A stretch of 64,000 bases of DNA from Alteromonas sp. KUL106. Its GTDB lineage: Bacteria > Pseudomonadota > Gammaproteobacteria > Enterobacterales > Alteromonadaceae. The translations under genes were made by a program, and so were the position numbers. The stretch covers positions 1 to 64,000 of the forward strand of contig NZ_BLIG01000044.1 of NCBI RefSeq assembly GCF_009811415.1, in the 5' to 3' direction. The first letter of the stretch is position 1, and each line of letters opens with the position of its first letter. This document shows positions 6,994 to 16,330 of this stretch, one piece after another. The notes below the pieces were generated by a model, which searched no databases, was not told the origin of the DNA, and was given only the letters and a program-made list of their open reading frames with translations.

Positions 6994-9600
6994 ATGGCAG
7001 ATGTATCTATTGAAAAGCTCGCCAGCGACATTGGTACGACCGTTGACCGATTGGTTGGCCAGTTTAAAGACGCGGGTATCTCTAAGAGTGCCGGCGCTCA
7101 GGTAAACGAAGACGAGAAACAAAAACTATTGGATCATTTAAGTAAGCAACACGGCAGCGCGGCTGAACCAACGCGCATGACACTGAAACGTAAGACAACG
7201 AGCACACTCAGTGTTGGTAAGTCTAAAGAAGTGAAAGTTGAAGTACGTAAGAAACGCACATACGTTAAGCGTAGCGACATTGAAGAGCAGCAACGCCAAG
7301 CTGAAGAAGAGGCGAAGCGCCTTGAAGAAGAAGCACGTCTGAAGCGCGAAGCGGAAGAAAAAGCAGCGGCAGAAGCGAAAAAAGCGGCCGAAGAGAAAGC
7401 GCGTAAAGCACAAGAAGCTAAAAAGGCCGCTGAAGAAGAGCGTGCTCGTCGTGCTGAGCAGGCTAAGAAAGACGCTGAGGCACGTAAGAAAGACGAGCCT
7501 GAACTAAGTGAAGCTGAAAAGGCTGAAGCGGAAGCAGCGCGTCAAGAAGAAGAACGTTTACGTAAAGCGCAAGAAGAAGAAGCGCAGAAAAAGCTTGAAG
7601 AAGACGCTAAGAAAGCGGCTGAAGAAGCGCGTAAGCTTGCTGAAGAAAACGAGCGTCGCTGGAAAGAAGAAGAAGAGCGTCGTAAGAAAGCGGAAGCAGA
7701 AGAAGTTCACTTGCACTCTAACCGTTATGCTCAAGAAGCGGAAGACGAAGAAGACATGCAAGTTGAGCGTTCATCGCGTCGTCGTCGTAAGTCGAAGAAA
7801 AACGCGGGTGAGCATCTTAAGCAAGGCTTTAATAAGCCTGCAGCACCGGTAGAGCGCGTTGTTAAACTTGGCGCAACCATCACCGTTGGTGAATTGGCAA
7901 GTAAGCTTGCGATTAAGTCTAACGAAGTTATCAAGACGATGATGAAGATGGGCGAAATGGCCACTATCAATCAAGTACTAGACCAAGATACTGCGGTTTT
8001 AGTGATTGAAGAGATGGGTCATAAATATGAGCTTGTTAACGACAACGCACTAGAAGATGAATTGTTGGCTGAGGGCACTGATGGGGTTAAAACCAGCCGT
8101 GCACCAGTAGTAACAATTATGGGTCACGTTGACCACGGTAAAACATCATTACTTGACTACATTCGTCGCGCGAAAGTTGCAGACGGTGAAGCGGGTGGTA
8201 TTACTCAGCACATCGGTGCATATAAGGTAGAAACAGACAACGGTGAAATTACGTTCCTAGACACACCTGGACACGCGGCGTTTACCGCCATGCGTGCACG
8301 TGGTGCTACGGCAACAGACATCGTTATCTTGGTAGTTGCTGCAGATGATGGTGTAATGCCGCAAACGAAAGAGGCGGTACAGCACGCTCGCGCTGCGGGT
8401 GTTCCCCTTATCGTTGCAGTAAACAAGATGGATAAAGAAACCGCAGATCCAGATCGCGTGAAAACTGAGCTTTCTCAGCTAGAAGTTATCTCAGAAGAGT
8501 GGGGCGGCGAGCATCAGTTCTGTAACGTTTCTGCCAAAACCGGTATGGGCGTTGATGGGCTATTAGAAGCTATCGTTCTTCAAGCGGAACTACTTGATTT
8601 GCAAGCGGTTGCTGAAGGCCCTGGTCGCGGTATCGTTATCGAGTCTCGTCTTGATAAAGGTCGTGGTCCTGTCGCATCTGTATTGGTTCAGGAAGGTCAA
8701 TTACGTCCTGGCGATATCCTTCTGTGTGGTGAAGAGTACGGCCGCGTTCGTGCTATGCGCGACGAAAATGGTCAGGACATAAAGGTCGCAGGCCCTTCTA
8801 CACCAGTAGAAGTACTTGGTTTGTCAGGTGTACCTGTTGCAGGTGAAGATGCCGCTGTTGTTAAAGATGAGCGTAAAGCGCGTGAAGTCGCAGCGAAGCG
8901 TCATCAGAAGAAGCGTGAGCTAAAACTTGCTCGTCAGCAAAAAGCCAAACTTGAGAACATGTTTGCTAACATGGAATCAGGTGATGTTAGCGACCTTAAC
9001 ATCGTGCTTAAAGCCGACGTACAGGGCTCTGTAGAAGCGATCTCTGAATCACTTGTTAAACTTTCTACTTCTGAAGTTAAAGTGAACATTGTAGGTAGCG
9101 GTGTTGGTGGTATCACTGAAACTGACGCAACCCTTGCGGCTGCATCAGGCGCTATCGTACTAGGCTTTAACGTGCGTGCCGATGCTACAGCGCGTCGCGT
9201 ATTGGAAGCTGAAGAAATTGACTTACGTTACTACAGCGTAATCTACAACCTAATTGATGAAGTGAAAGCGGCCATGAGTGGTATGCTTGCACCTGAATTC
9301 AGACAGGAAATTATTGGTCTTGCAGAAGTTCGTGACGTGTTCAAGTCACCGAAACTCGGTGCAATTGCGGGCTGTATGGTTACTGAAGGTAACGTTAAGC
9401 GTAGTAATCCAATCCGTGTTCTTCGCGACAACGTAGTAATTTACGAAGGTGAGCTAGAATCACTGCGTCGCTTTAAAGACGACGTGCAAGAAGTACGTAA
9501 CGGTATGGAATGTGGTATCGGCGTTAAGAACTACAACGATGTGAAAGTAGGCGACCAAATCGAGGTCTTCGAAATCGTTGAGGTTAAGCGCGAAATTTAA
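6994..9600 (+). CDS. infB: Translation initiation factor IF-2
   Basis: An 868-aa GTPase that delivers initiator tRNA to the 30S subunit. Residues 1-50 form the IF2N domain. A highly charged Glu/Lys/Ala-rich coiled stretch covers about 90-250 and a second IF2N-like module about 290-345. The G domain starts at about 373, with G1 GHVDHGKT (377-384), DTPGH and NKMD. Domains II, III and the tRNA-binding C2 domain complete the protein. The long ATG start has AGGGGG upstream. Internal starts giving shorter isoforms, known in E. coli, are possible but not visible with certainty. Confidence 0.98.
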   Translation: MADVSIEKLASDIGTTVDRLVGQFKDAGISKSAGAQVNEDEKQKLLDHLSKQHGSAAEPTRMTLKRKTTSTLSVGKSKEVKVEVRKKRTYVKRSDIEEQQRQAEEEAKRLEEEARLKREAEEKAAAEAKKAAEEKARKAQEAKKAAEEERARRAEQAKKDAEARKKDEPELSEAEKAEAEAARQEEERLRKAQEEEAQKKLEEDAKKAAEEARKLAEENERRWKEEEERRKKAEAEEVHLHSNRYAQEAEDEEDMQVERSSRRRRKSKKNAGEHLKQGFNKPAAPVERVVKLGATITVGELASKLAIKSNEVIKTMMKMGEMATINQVLDQDTAVLVIEEMGHKYELVNDNALEDELLAEGTDGVKTSRAPVVTIMGHVDHGKTSLLDYIRRAKVADGEAGGITQHIGAYKVETDNGEITFLDTPGHAAFTAMRARGATATDIVILVVAADDGVMPQTKEAVQHARAAGVPLIVAVNKMDKETADPDRVKTELSQLEVISEEWGGEHQFCNVSAKTGMGVDGLLEAIVLQAELLDLQAVAEGPGRGIVIESRLDKGRGPVASVLVQEGQLRPGDILLCGEEYGRVRAMRDENGQDIKVAGPSTPVEVLGLSGVPVAGEDAAVVKDERKAREVAAKRHQKKRELKLARQQKAKLENMFANMESGDVSDLNIVLKADVQGSVEAISESLVKLSTSEVKVNIVGSGVGGITETDATLAAASGAIVLGFNVRADATARRVLEAEEIDLRYYSVIYNLIDEVKAAMSGMLAPEFRQEIIGLAEVRDVFKSPKLGAIAGCMVTEGNVKRSNPIRVLRDNVVIYEGELESLRRFKDDVQEVRNGMECGIGVKNYNDVKVGDQIEVFEIVEVKREI

Positions 9601-9628
9601 TTGCCTTAGTTAATTCGGCATGTGAAAG

Positions 9629-9653
9629 ACGGGGGCCGAGTGCTCCCGTTTTT
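9629..9653 (+). terminator. Intra-operon terminator between infB and rbfA
   Basis: ACGGG (9629-9633) pairs with CCCGT (9645-9649) and T5 follows. It may partly end transcripts from rimP-nusA-infB. rbfA starts 62 nt later with its own strong ribosome binding site. Confidence 0.55.
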
Positions 9654-9715
9654 GTCTGTGTGTTGTAAACAGACAACTCGCCTGCTCGATACTTAAATAA
9701 GGAAAGGAGAATGCA

Positions 9716-10117
9716 ATGGCTCGTGAATTTTCACGTACCGACAGAGTGGCTCAGCAAGTTCATAAAGAAGTGGCGAGCATTCTGCAAAATGAATACAAGC
9801 ACCGCGTTGGCGACATGCCTTTGATCACGGTTTCTGACGTAGATGTGTCGCGCGACTTAGCGCATGCAAAAATTTTCGTGACTATCTACAACAGCACTGA
9901 AGAAGAAGGGAAAGCCCAAATTAAGCAGCTTGTTGAATACAAAAAATTTATTCGCAGCATCTTAGCTAAACGCCTCCGCATGCGTTCAGTACCCGATCTT
10001 CATTTTTTTGAAGACAGGTCAATTATTGAAGGTATGCGTATTTCTAATCTTGTGTCACAGACCATCGCTAAAGATGAGTCAAAGCGCGATAAAGACGATT
10101 CACAAGAGCAGGAGTAG
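9716..10117 (+). CDS. rbfA: 30S ribosome-binding factor RbfA
   Basis: A 133-aa KH-fold protein that binds immature 30S particles near the 16S rRNA 5' helix; important in cold adaptation. It starts RTDRVAQQVHKEVASIL and holds the family's LISVSDV-like core, the conserved RMRSVPDLHFFED stretch at about 90-102 and a charged C-terminal tail. AAGGAAAGGAG lies just upstream. The stop codon directly abuts the truB ATG, so the two are translationally coupled. Confidence 0.97.
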   Translation: MAREFSRTDRVAQQVHKEVASILQNEYKHRVGDMPLITVSDVDVSRDLAHAKIFVTIYNSTEEEGKAQIKQLVEYKKFIRSILAKRLRMRSVPDLHFFEDRSIIEGMRISNLVSQTIAKDESKRDKDDSQEQE

Positions 10118-11089
10118 ATGGCAAGACGTCGTAAAGGCCGTGAGATTAACGGCATAGTATTGCTTGATAAACCACTAGGTGGGTCATCCAATCAACTGCT
10201 ACAGAAAGTGCGCTGGCTATATAAAGCGGCGAAAGCGGGGCATACTGGGGCCCTTGATCCTCTCGCTAGCGGTATGTTGCCATTGTGTCTTGGTGAGGCC
10301 ACCAAGTTTTCTCAGTTTCTACTCGATGCTGAAAAGACGTACGAGGTAACCGCTCGGTTAGGCGTGCGCACAACCACGTCTGACGCTGATGGTGAAGTGG
10401 TTGAAGAAAAATCTGTTGATGTAAGCGAAGAACAAGTACGCGATGCGTGTTTGGCTTTTTTAGGTAAGAGCAAACAAATACCGTCTATGTTTTCTGCACT
10501 TAAACACCAAGGTAAGCCACTGTATCACTATGCTCGTCAAGGCATAGAGATTGAGCGTGAACCACGTGATATTGAAGTGTATGAACTGGACGTGCTGCGA
10601 ATCGAACTCCCATATGTGGATATGCGTATTAAATGCAGTAAAGGCACCTATATTCGTTCAATTGTTGACGACTTGGGTCAAAACCTTGGCTGTGGCGCTT
10701 ATGTAACTCGTTTACACCGCACTGAAGTGGCCGATTACCCTACAGATAAAATGGTATCGCTGGACAAGCTCATTGACATTCAAGAGTCACTGGAAGAGGG
10801 TGACTTTAAAGCGCTTGATGACTTGTTAATTCCTATGGATACCGCTGTAAGTCGTCTGCCGTTTGTGACGATCAGTGATACTGAAAGAAACCGCTTTGAC
10901 AACGGTCAATCTGTAAAAGGGAGCTGCATCGACGCGCTTCGAGAGGGCACGTCTTACCGTGTCTATCACGGTGCTGATACCAACGGTATCTTCCTCGGTG
11001 TTGGGGAAGGGGTACTCGACCCGAAAGACCAAGGTGCGCCTAAAGGCGAGATATTTGTAAACCCTAAGCGAAGGGTAGTGTACTCATAA
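10118..11089 (+). CDS. truB: tRNA pseudouridine-55 synthase TruB
   Basis: A 323-aa enzyme that makes pseudouridine 55 in the T loop of nearly all elongator tRNAs. The catalytic Asp47 sits in GHTGALDPLASGMLP. The Y-E-V and KCSKGTYIRS motifs are present, followed by the C-terminal PUA-like domain, so the length is complete. It starts directly on the rbfA stop codon with no gap, which fits the usual rbfA-truB pair. Confidence 0.97.
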   Translation: MARRRKGREINGIVLLDKPLGGSSNQLLQKVRWLYKAAKAGHTGALDPLASGMLPLCLGEATKFSQFLLDAEKTYEVTARLGVRTTTSDADGEVVEEKSVDVSEEQVRDACLAFLGKSKQIPSMFSALKHQGKPLYHYARQGIEIEREPRDIEVYELDVLRIELPYVDMRIKCSKGTYIRSIVDDLGQNLGCGAYVTRLHRTEVADYPTDKMVSLDKLIDIQESLEEGDFKALDDLLIPMDTAVSRLPFVTISDTERNRFDNGQSVKGSCIDALREGTSYRVYHGADTNGIFLGVGEGVLDPKDQGAPKGEIFVNPKRRVVYS

Positions 11090-11121
11090 GCAACGCCAAT
11101 AGAAATAAAGCCGTTAATGAC

Positions 11122-11149
11122 TTGCTAACTGGACAAACGTCATTATAAT
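11122..11149 (+). promoter_or_regulatory. Sigma-70 promoter of rpsO
   Basis: TTGCTA (11122-11127), a 16-bp spacer and TATAAT (11144-11149). The predicted start near 11156 leaves a leader of about 56 nt. Confidence 0.65.
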
Positions 11150-11155
11150 ACGGCG

Positions 11156-11211
11156 CTCATTCCGCTTTGCTGAATTAGTGATCGGCGAAGCATTAATATT
11201 AGGAGAATGCT
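11156..11211 (+). promoter_or_regulatory. rpsO leader with mutually exclusive hairpins over the SD
   Basis: One hairpin pairs 11164-11170 with 11185-11191. A second pairs 11189-11194 with 11206-11211, immediately before the ATG, and holds the AGGAG Shine-Dalgarno in its loop. The stems share bases 11189-11191, so they compete or form a pseudoknot, matching the known S15 autogenous control design of E. coli. The S15 effect here is inferred. Confidence 0.55.
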
Positions 11212-11481
11212 ATGTCACTAACTAAAGAAGAAACCGCAAAAATTATTGCTGAGTATGGCGTAAAAGAAGGCGACACTGGTTCACCAGAAGTTCAGGTTGC
11301 TTTGTTAACTCAGAACATCAACAAGCTTCAAGGTCACTTTGCTGATCACAAGAAAGATCACCACTCACGTCGTGGTCTTCTACGTATGGTTAGCCAACGT
11401 CGTAAGCTTCTAGACTACCTTAAAGGCAAGAACGCTGAGCGTTACCTTGACCTTATCAAGCGTCTAGGTCTACGTCGATAA
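11212..11481 (+). CDS. rpsO: 30S ribosomal protein S15
   Basis: An 89-aa primary 16S rRNA-binding protein of the platform, full family length. It shows the GDTGSPEVQVALLTQNI and DHHSRRGLLRMVSQRRKLLDYL motifs. AGGAG lies 6 nt before the ATG. Own promoter and own terminator frame it, so it can be expressed apart from truB. Confidence 0.98.
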   Translation: MSLTKEETAKIIAEYGVKEGDTGSPEVQVALLTQNINKLQGHFADHKKDHHSRRGLLRMVSQRRKLLDYLKGKNAERYLDLIKRLGLRR

Positions 11482-11498
11482 GACTAGGTTTCAGAAAG

Positions 11499-11525
11499 AA
11501 AGCGCCCAATGGGCGCTTTTTTTTG
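11499..11525 (+). terminator. Terminator of rpsO, shared with convergent rluF
   Basis: AAAGCGCCC / GGGCGCTTT stem with a short AAT loop and T8. It is A-rich on the left side, so it can work on both strands. Confidence 0.85.
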
Positions 11526-11545
11526 TCTGGTGATTGGTATGAGAC

Positions 11546-12286
11546 CTATTTGGCCACTTTCGAAGAGTCCTTTACTGCGTTGTTAAGTATTTTGAGCTCT
11601 CTATCCGTTAAATTACGCCATTGACCAGGTTTTAGTGTGCCCAGTTCCAAGTGCATAATACGGGTACGCTTTAGCTTAGTCACTTCGTATCCGAGGAATT
11701 CACACATTCTGCGAATTTGACGATTAAGGCCTTGAGTAAGAATTATGGTGAATTTGTTGTTGCCAATAGGTTTTACAATACAAGGTTTAGTTACCGTTCC
11801 TAGTATTGGGACGCCGCGGGACATTCTTTTCACAAAGCGCTCACTTATGGGCTGATTAACCGTAACTTCGTACTCTTTGTCGTGTGCGTTTTCTGCGCGT
11901 AAAATCTTATTAACGATATCACCATCGCTTGTCAAAATAATTAACCCCTCAGATGGCTTATCAAGTCTGCCAACAGGGAATATACGGTCTTTGTGACCGA
12001 TAGCGTCTATGATGTTGCCTTCAACGTGACGCTCGGTAGTGCAAGTGATTCCAATGGGTTTGTTGTAAACAATATAAACGCGATCGGATTTATCTTTAGC
12101 GACTTTACCCACAACTTTGCCATCAACCTTAACAATGTCGCTTGGGCCTATTTTCGTACCTAATTCTGGAGGCTGATTGTTTACACTAACGCGATTTTGC
12201 TCAATGAGTTTATCCGCTTCCCGACGTGAACAAAGGCCGGTGTCACTGATATATTTGTTTAAACGTTTTAGCGCTTGGTCACTCAT
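11546..12286 (-). CDS. rluF: 23S rRNA pseudouridine(2604) synthase RluF
   Basis: A 246-aa RsuA/RluB-family pseudouridine synthase. It has an N-terminal S4 RNA-binding domain (LNKYISDTGLCSRREAD, residues 9-25) and the catalytic Asp109 in FPVGRLDKPSEGL. GVPILGTVTK and QGLNRQIRRMCEFLGYEV match RluF rather than RluB or RluE. I chose the ATG at 12286, which has AGGAAA upstream. An in-frame ATG at 12313 would add nine residues and has no ribosome binding site. It is convergent with rpsO. Confidence 0.93.
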   Translation of the reverse strand: MSDQALKRLNKYISDTGLCSRREADKLIEQNRVSVNNQPPELGTKIGPSDIVKVDGKVVGKVAKDKSDRVYIVYNKPIGITCTTERHVEGNIIDAIGHKDRIFPVGRLDKPSEGLIILTSDGDIVNKILRAENAHDKEYEVTVNQPISERFVKRMSRGVPILGTVTKPCIVKPIGNNKFTIILTQGLNRQIRRMCEFLGYEVTKLKRTRIMHLELGTLKPGQWRNLTDRELKILNNAVKDSSKVAK

Positions 12287-12356
12287 TGCGCGGTGTTTCC
12301 TGTAGATTTTCAAAAGAGGTCAATACTATCACGCCTTGTCCTCATTCTTAAAAGCG

Positions 12357-12380
12357 AAAAGGGGCTGTTAGCCCCTTTCG
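12357..12380 (-). terminator. Terminator of the coiled-coil membrane protein gene
   Basis: On the minus strand GGGGCT / AGCCCC forms a stem around a TAAC-like loop, followed by TTTT. It separates the upstream gene from rluF. Confidence 0.65.
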
Positions 12381-12453
12381 TATAGATATTGATCTTGTGA
12401 TACGCAATCATCTTCGCAGCACTCAACAGTGTGTCATGCAGAAGGAAGCAAAA

Positions 12454-13254
12454 CTACTCGTTTGTTCCAGTTGAAGGTGCTGACCCACTGCCACCCGATG
12501 CGCCGCCACTGGAGACTACCTTGGTTGCTATTTCACGGATTTCATTTTCCAAGCTAGTTATTCTCCCTGACAGCGTGGTGTTGCGTTGTTCAAGCACAGA
12601 AAGTTTATCAGAAAGATTCCGTACGCTTTGCTGAGCGCTTTGCTTGTCACTGGCTGCTTGTTCTAACTGTACATTAACAGAAAGCAGTTCGTCCGCTATA
12701 GACGCTAATTGATTTTTAACTGCACCAATAGCCGCGGCCTGAGACTTTACATCGTCGGACACTGCGTTAATATTTTTATTTACAGCGGTTTGAACGTTAC
12801 CAACACGGTCACCTAAGTCAGCAATTTCTTTTTGGTTGCGGCGCCATGCCGAAGCCCAAAGCTTGTCCATCTGCTCCCACAGTTCGTTGGTTTTGTTACT
12901 CAGTTCAGTAACCTTAACCTGCAGCGCAACAGTTGACTCGCCAATTTCTTCGCCCGTAGCAGAAAGCTTGTTTTCAAGCTGCATAATGCGTTTTTCAGCT
13001 TGATCGGCTACCACTTTTTGTTGTTCCAATAAGGTGTACAAGTAATAGCATCCGCCACACGCCATAAGCGCAATAATTGCGACCAATGTTACCCATATAC
13101 CATTACCGCCACCGTGGTTTGAAGGTGGTTGAGAGTGGGGCGCTGTAGGCGATGACTTCGTTGGAACCGCCTGCCTTTTAGTTTGATAATCTCGGCGGTC
13201 TTCTTCATCAAGCCTAATTGTAGGAAACTCGTCGTTCTTTGAATTGTTTGCCAT
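12454..13254 (-). CDS. Single-pass membrane protein with long coiled coil, unknown function
   Basis: A 266-aa protein I cannot name. Residues 1-50 are charged and Pro/Gln-rich, presumably cytoplasmic. One transmembrane helix covers about 53-75 (WVTLVAIIALMACGGCYYLY). Residues about 78-245 form heptad-like coiled coil (EKRIMQLENKL, LSDKLSVLEQRN, ITSLENEIREI), and the end is Gly/Ser-rich. The topology suggests a periplasmic coiled coil anchored in the inner membrane, as in some division or secretion-spanning proteins. It is monocistronic with its own terminator. Confidence 0.85.
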   Translation of the reverse strand: MANNSKNDEFPTIRLDEEDRRDYQTKRQAVPTKSSPTAPHSQPPSNHGGGNGIWVTLVAIIALMACGGCYYLYTLLEQQKVVADQAEKRIMQLENKLSATGEEIGESTVALQVKVTELSNKTNELWEQMDKLWASAWRRNQKEIADLGDRVGNVQTAVNKNINAVSDDVKSQAAAIGAVKNQLASIADELLSVNVQLEQAASDKQSAQQSVRNLSDKLSVLEQRNTTLSGRITSLENEIREIATKVVSSGGASGGSGSAPSTGTNE

Positions 13255-13469
13255 AGTCAGTTAAATATCTCTTTAAGCAGTGCGTTCGATTTAAGGCATA
13301 TCCTCTCGCCTTGGTAAAACGAACGTCCTTATATTGTTTGCGCACAACTCCATGTTATCGTTAAATTGATGGAAATTCCATGGCTTATAAAGCGCGTAAT
13401 GACTCTATAGGCCATGGTGACATGGATTTGCTGACATGCAGTCACTTTAGCTGCGTTTATATCGCGTTT

Positions 13470-15026
13470 TTAACTTTTGTCGCCTATCCATTCAACGCGG
13501 TATAGGTCACGTCTTCTGTCCAAATAATTACGGACAGAGCCTTCATTTTGCAGCTTGGTGAGCTTGTCTAGGTCTAGGTCGACAATAAGCGTCATTTCTG
13601 TGTTAGGGGTGGTTTCCGACACAATAGCATCATGAGGGAAGGCAAAATCACTCGGTGAAAATACGGCGGTTTGGCCATATTGAATGTCAACATTGTCTAC
13701 TTTAGGCAAGTTTCCTACACTACCTGCTATCGCCACATAGCACTCGTTTTCTATGGCTCTAGCCTGCGCACATCGGCGAACCCGCAAATACCCGTTTTTC
13801 GTGTCAGTCCAAAATGGTACGAAAAGTATCTGCATTTCTTGATCAGACAAAACCCGCGCGAGTTCTGGAAACTCTACGTCATAGCAGATCAACACGCCAA
13901 TTTTGCCAAAGTCGGTGTCGAAGGTTTTAAGGCTATTTCCGCCCTTCATGATCCAGTCTTTTTTCTCATGAGGTGTGGGGTGCAGTTTGTACTGGCTTTC
14001 TATAGTGCCATCACGCTTACAGATATAACTCACGTTATAGAGTTCTTCATCTTCAACCACGGGCATTGAGCCTGCGATGATTGTGATATTATAAGAAACC
14101 GCTAAATGAGAAACTGCGGTTAAAATTTCGTTGGTATACGTCGCTAAGTGCCAAATGGCGTCTATTGATGAGTCCGACGGGCTAAGACCCATTAAAGGCG
14201 CATTGAAAAACTCTGGGAATAAAGCCACGTCGCAAGAGTAGTCTGATAGTGCATCCACGAAGTATTCGACTTGTTGTAATAACTCTTCAACGTTATTGAA
14301 ATATCGCATTTGCCATTGAATACAGCCTATGCGCGCACTGGATTTTCTACTTGCAATGAGCGATGGCGTTCCTGGCTCGTAGTAAATATTGTGCCATTGC
14401 AGTAACGTTGCATATCCTTTTGAGGCTTCATCTTCAGGTAAGTAAGCCGTCATCACCTGCTTCACTTCGAAACCATTAGAAAGTTGAAAGGTTAGGATAG
14501 GGTCGTAGATATCTTTGAGCTTAACCTGCTCAATGTACTCATAAGGCGACAGTTCATGTGCGTAATTTTTGTAGTTTGGAATACGCCCGCCTGCCATTAT
14601 CGATTTTAAATTAAGGTTACGGCATAGTTCTTTTCGCGCTTCGTAAAGGCGCCTACCTAGACGCAACCCACGATATTCAGGACAAACAATCACCTCAACG
14701 CCGTACAACACGTCGCCGTTAGGATCGTGAGTCGTCAAATAGGCGTCACCCGTAATTTCATCGTAGCTATGTTTATCGCCAAATTGGTCGTAGTCCACAA
14801 TCACGGAAATCGCAAAAGCCACTACTTTGCCTTTATCTTCAATGCAAATCTGGCCATCAGGGAACGTGGTTACCTGCGCTTTGTAATTTGAATAGGGCCA
14901 TGCGCCTCCAACGTTAGCGTAAACTTTATCCATCAACGCTTTTACATCGTTGTAATCGTCTAGCCTTAAATTTCTTAGGTCTAAATGGTGTTCTGTTTCT
15001 TCTATTTGTGTCTGGTCTTGACTCAT
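13470..15026 (-). CDS. GNAT acetyltransferase fused to carbon-nitrogen hydrolase
   Basis: A 518-aa two-domain enzyme. Residues about 15-210 form a GNAT domain, with the acetyl-CoA loop CPEYRGLRLGRRLYEAR. Residues about 230-510 form a nitrilase-superfamily amidase with the full E-K-C triad: Glu in LFPEFFNAP, Lys in YKLHPTPHEK and Cys381 in GVLICYDVEFPE. This fusion is a recurrent conserved architecture in bacteria. The substrate is unknown; an amide or acyl donor used by both domains is plausible. It is transcribed alone. Confidence 0.92.
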   Translation of the reverse strand: MSQDQTQIEETEHHLDLRNLRLDDYNDVKALMDKVYANVGGAWPYSNYKAQVTTFPDGQICIEDKGKVVAFAISVIVDYDQFGDKHSYDEITGDAYLTTHDPNGDVLYGVEVIVCPEYRGLRLGRRLYEARKELCRNLNLKSIMAGGRIPNYKNYAHELSPYEYIEQVKLKDIYDPILTFQLSNGFEVKQVMTAYLPEDEASKGYATLLQWHNIYYEPGTPSLIASRKSSARIGCIQWQMRYFNNVEELLQQVEYFVDALSDYSCDVALFPEFFNAPLMGLSPSDSSIDAIWHLATYTNEILTAVSHLAVSYNITIIAGSMPVVEDEELYNVSYICKRDGTIESQYKLHPTPHEKKDWIMKGGNSLKTFDTDFGKIGVLICYDVEFPELARVLSDQEMQILFVPFWTDTKNGYLRVRRCAQARAIENECYVAIAGSVGNLPKVDNVDIQYGQTAVFSPSDFAFPHDAIVSETTPNTEMTLIVDLDLDKLTKLQNEGSVRNYLDRRRDLYRVEWIGDKS

Positions 15027-15376
15027 GGTTTACTCATTCTGCTTAAAATTTCTTGCACTAGTAGGGTGTCCACTACGCAATGCGATGGTTAACGCACTGG
15101 TCTATGTCTTGGAACCTTAATCTATCGTAAGCTTTAAATATTAATAATTTTAATATAGCAAATGAAAAACTAAGCAAGAAGTGTGCGACCTCGACACTCG
15201 ACATCTTTCGATTAATATTTTTGCCGTTATCGATTAAAAAATTAAAGAGTAAAAACGCGTTTCACAATTGCTATATGGTGGTCCAAAGCGTATAACTTCG
15301 CCTCCTTCAAACCAGTCCTGTGCAGCCCGTTGCTCAATAATATGATGGGTATGATTATTTAGGTAATGGCATATAG
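15027..15376. other. 350-bp divergent intergenic region
   Basis: This region lies between the divergent nitrilase and oxygenase genes. It is AT-rich with no clear promoter or operator that I can defend. The right part holds a short minus-strand reading frame with protein-like composition, described separately at 15234-15370. Confidence 0.5.
15234..15370 (-). pseudogene. Possible 3' fragment of a lost gene
   Basis: The minus strand is open for about 40 codons and reads EQRAAQDWFEGGEVIRFGPP then YSNCETRFYSLIF before TAA at 15234-15236. The composition looks like real protein, but no start codon with an SD is in frame. It may be the tail of a gene removed from this locus, or chance. Confidence 0.22.
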
Positions 15377-16048
15377 ATGAACAGTGAACAACTTGCTTCG
15401 AATCAACCTCTTCGTACTTTCGATGAATCCATTTTTGAAAAGGTCGTTGATGACCTTGTCTCTAAGGGGTTTTCTATTCAGGAAAATGGTTTGCCTGACT
15501 TTATCACGGACGCACTGTTAACCCGTCAGCGCTGTATCGCCGATGAAGAATATAAACGCGCAGGTATTGGTCGCGCTTTTAATTATCAAAAGGTGGATAC
15601 AGTCAGGGGCGATGAAATTTGCTGGATTACAGGTTCAACGCCTGAAGGGGCGCTTTGGCTTGATTGGTGTGCAGCCATGCAGCACTTTATCAACCGTTCA
15701 CTATTTATGGGGTTATTTTCGTTTGAAAGTCATTTTGCGTGTTACGAACCCGGTAAATTTTACAAACGTCATGTAGATGCGTTCAAAGGTCAAGGCAATC
15801 GAGTTCTATCGCTGGTCGCGTATTTAAATGACAACTGGAAGAATGAGGACGGAGGAGAATTGGTACTTTATGCTGATAGCGAAGACCGAAAAGGTACGCG
15901 GGTTTTGCCAAAAAAAGGGACCTTTGTTGTCTTTTTGAGTGAAGATTTTCCTCATGAAGTATTACCCGCAACACGAACCCGTCACTCTGTTGCTGGTTGG
16001 TTCAGAGTAAATGGCAGCGTAAACGACAACATAGATCCACCTCGCTAA
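15377..16048 (+). CDS. 2OG-Fe(II) oxygenase, prolyl 4-hydroxylase type
   Basis: A 223-aa non-heme iron dioxygenase that should use 2-oxoglutarate and O2. The iron ligands are visible as H132-x-D134 (RHVDAF) and His193 (FPHEVLP). Arg202 in TRHSVAGWFR is placed to bind 2-oxoglutarate. The double-stranded beta-helix core GGELVLY and KGTFVVFLS lies between them. The family (SM-20/PHD-like) includes ribosomal and EF-Tu prolyl hydroxylases in bacteria; the target here is unknown. There is no signal peptide, so it is cytoplasmic. Confidence 0.92.
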   Translation: MNSEQLASNQPLRTFDESIFEKVVDDLVSKGFSIQENGLPDFITDALLTRQRCIADEEYKRAGIGRAFNYQKVDTVRGDEICWITGSTPEGALWLDWCAAMQHFINRSLFMGLFSFESHFACYEPGKFYKRHVDAFKGQGNRVLSLVAYLNDNWKNEDGGELVLYADSEDRKGTRVLPKKGTFVVFLSEDFPHEVLPATRTRHSVAGWFRVNGSVNDNIDPPR

Positions 16049-16330
16049 ATTGGTGTGAAAGCTAAGGTGTGACTCCTTGAAGCGAGCACAGTATCAAAAG
16101 CTTCGGACTTATGTATAATGTTGTCTCGCTATGCGACTCATGTTAGCGCATGTTAAAGACACACGTACGGTTTATTGAACTTGCTGTGCTTACTTGTTCT
16201 ATTTAAGTGCTACAATGACGTGTCGATATATTTAAAGCACTCGTTATGGGTAATATAGTGTAGTCCGCAATAGAGCTTCCCGAGAATCTATTGTGTCGCT
16301 TAGGGAAAAGTCGTTAGAAGTGATCACTTA

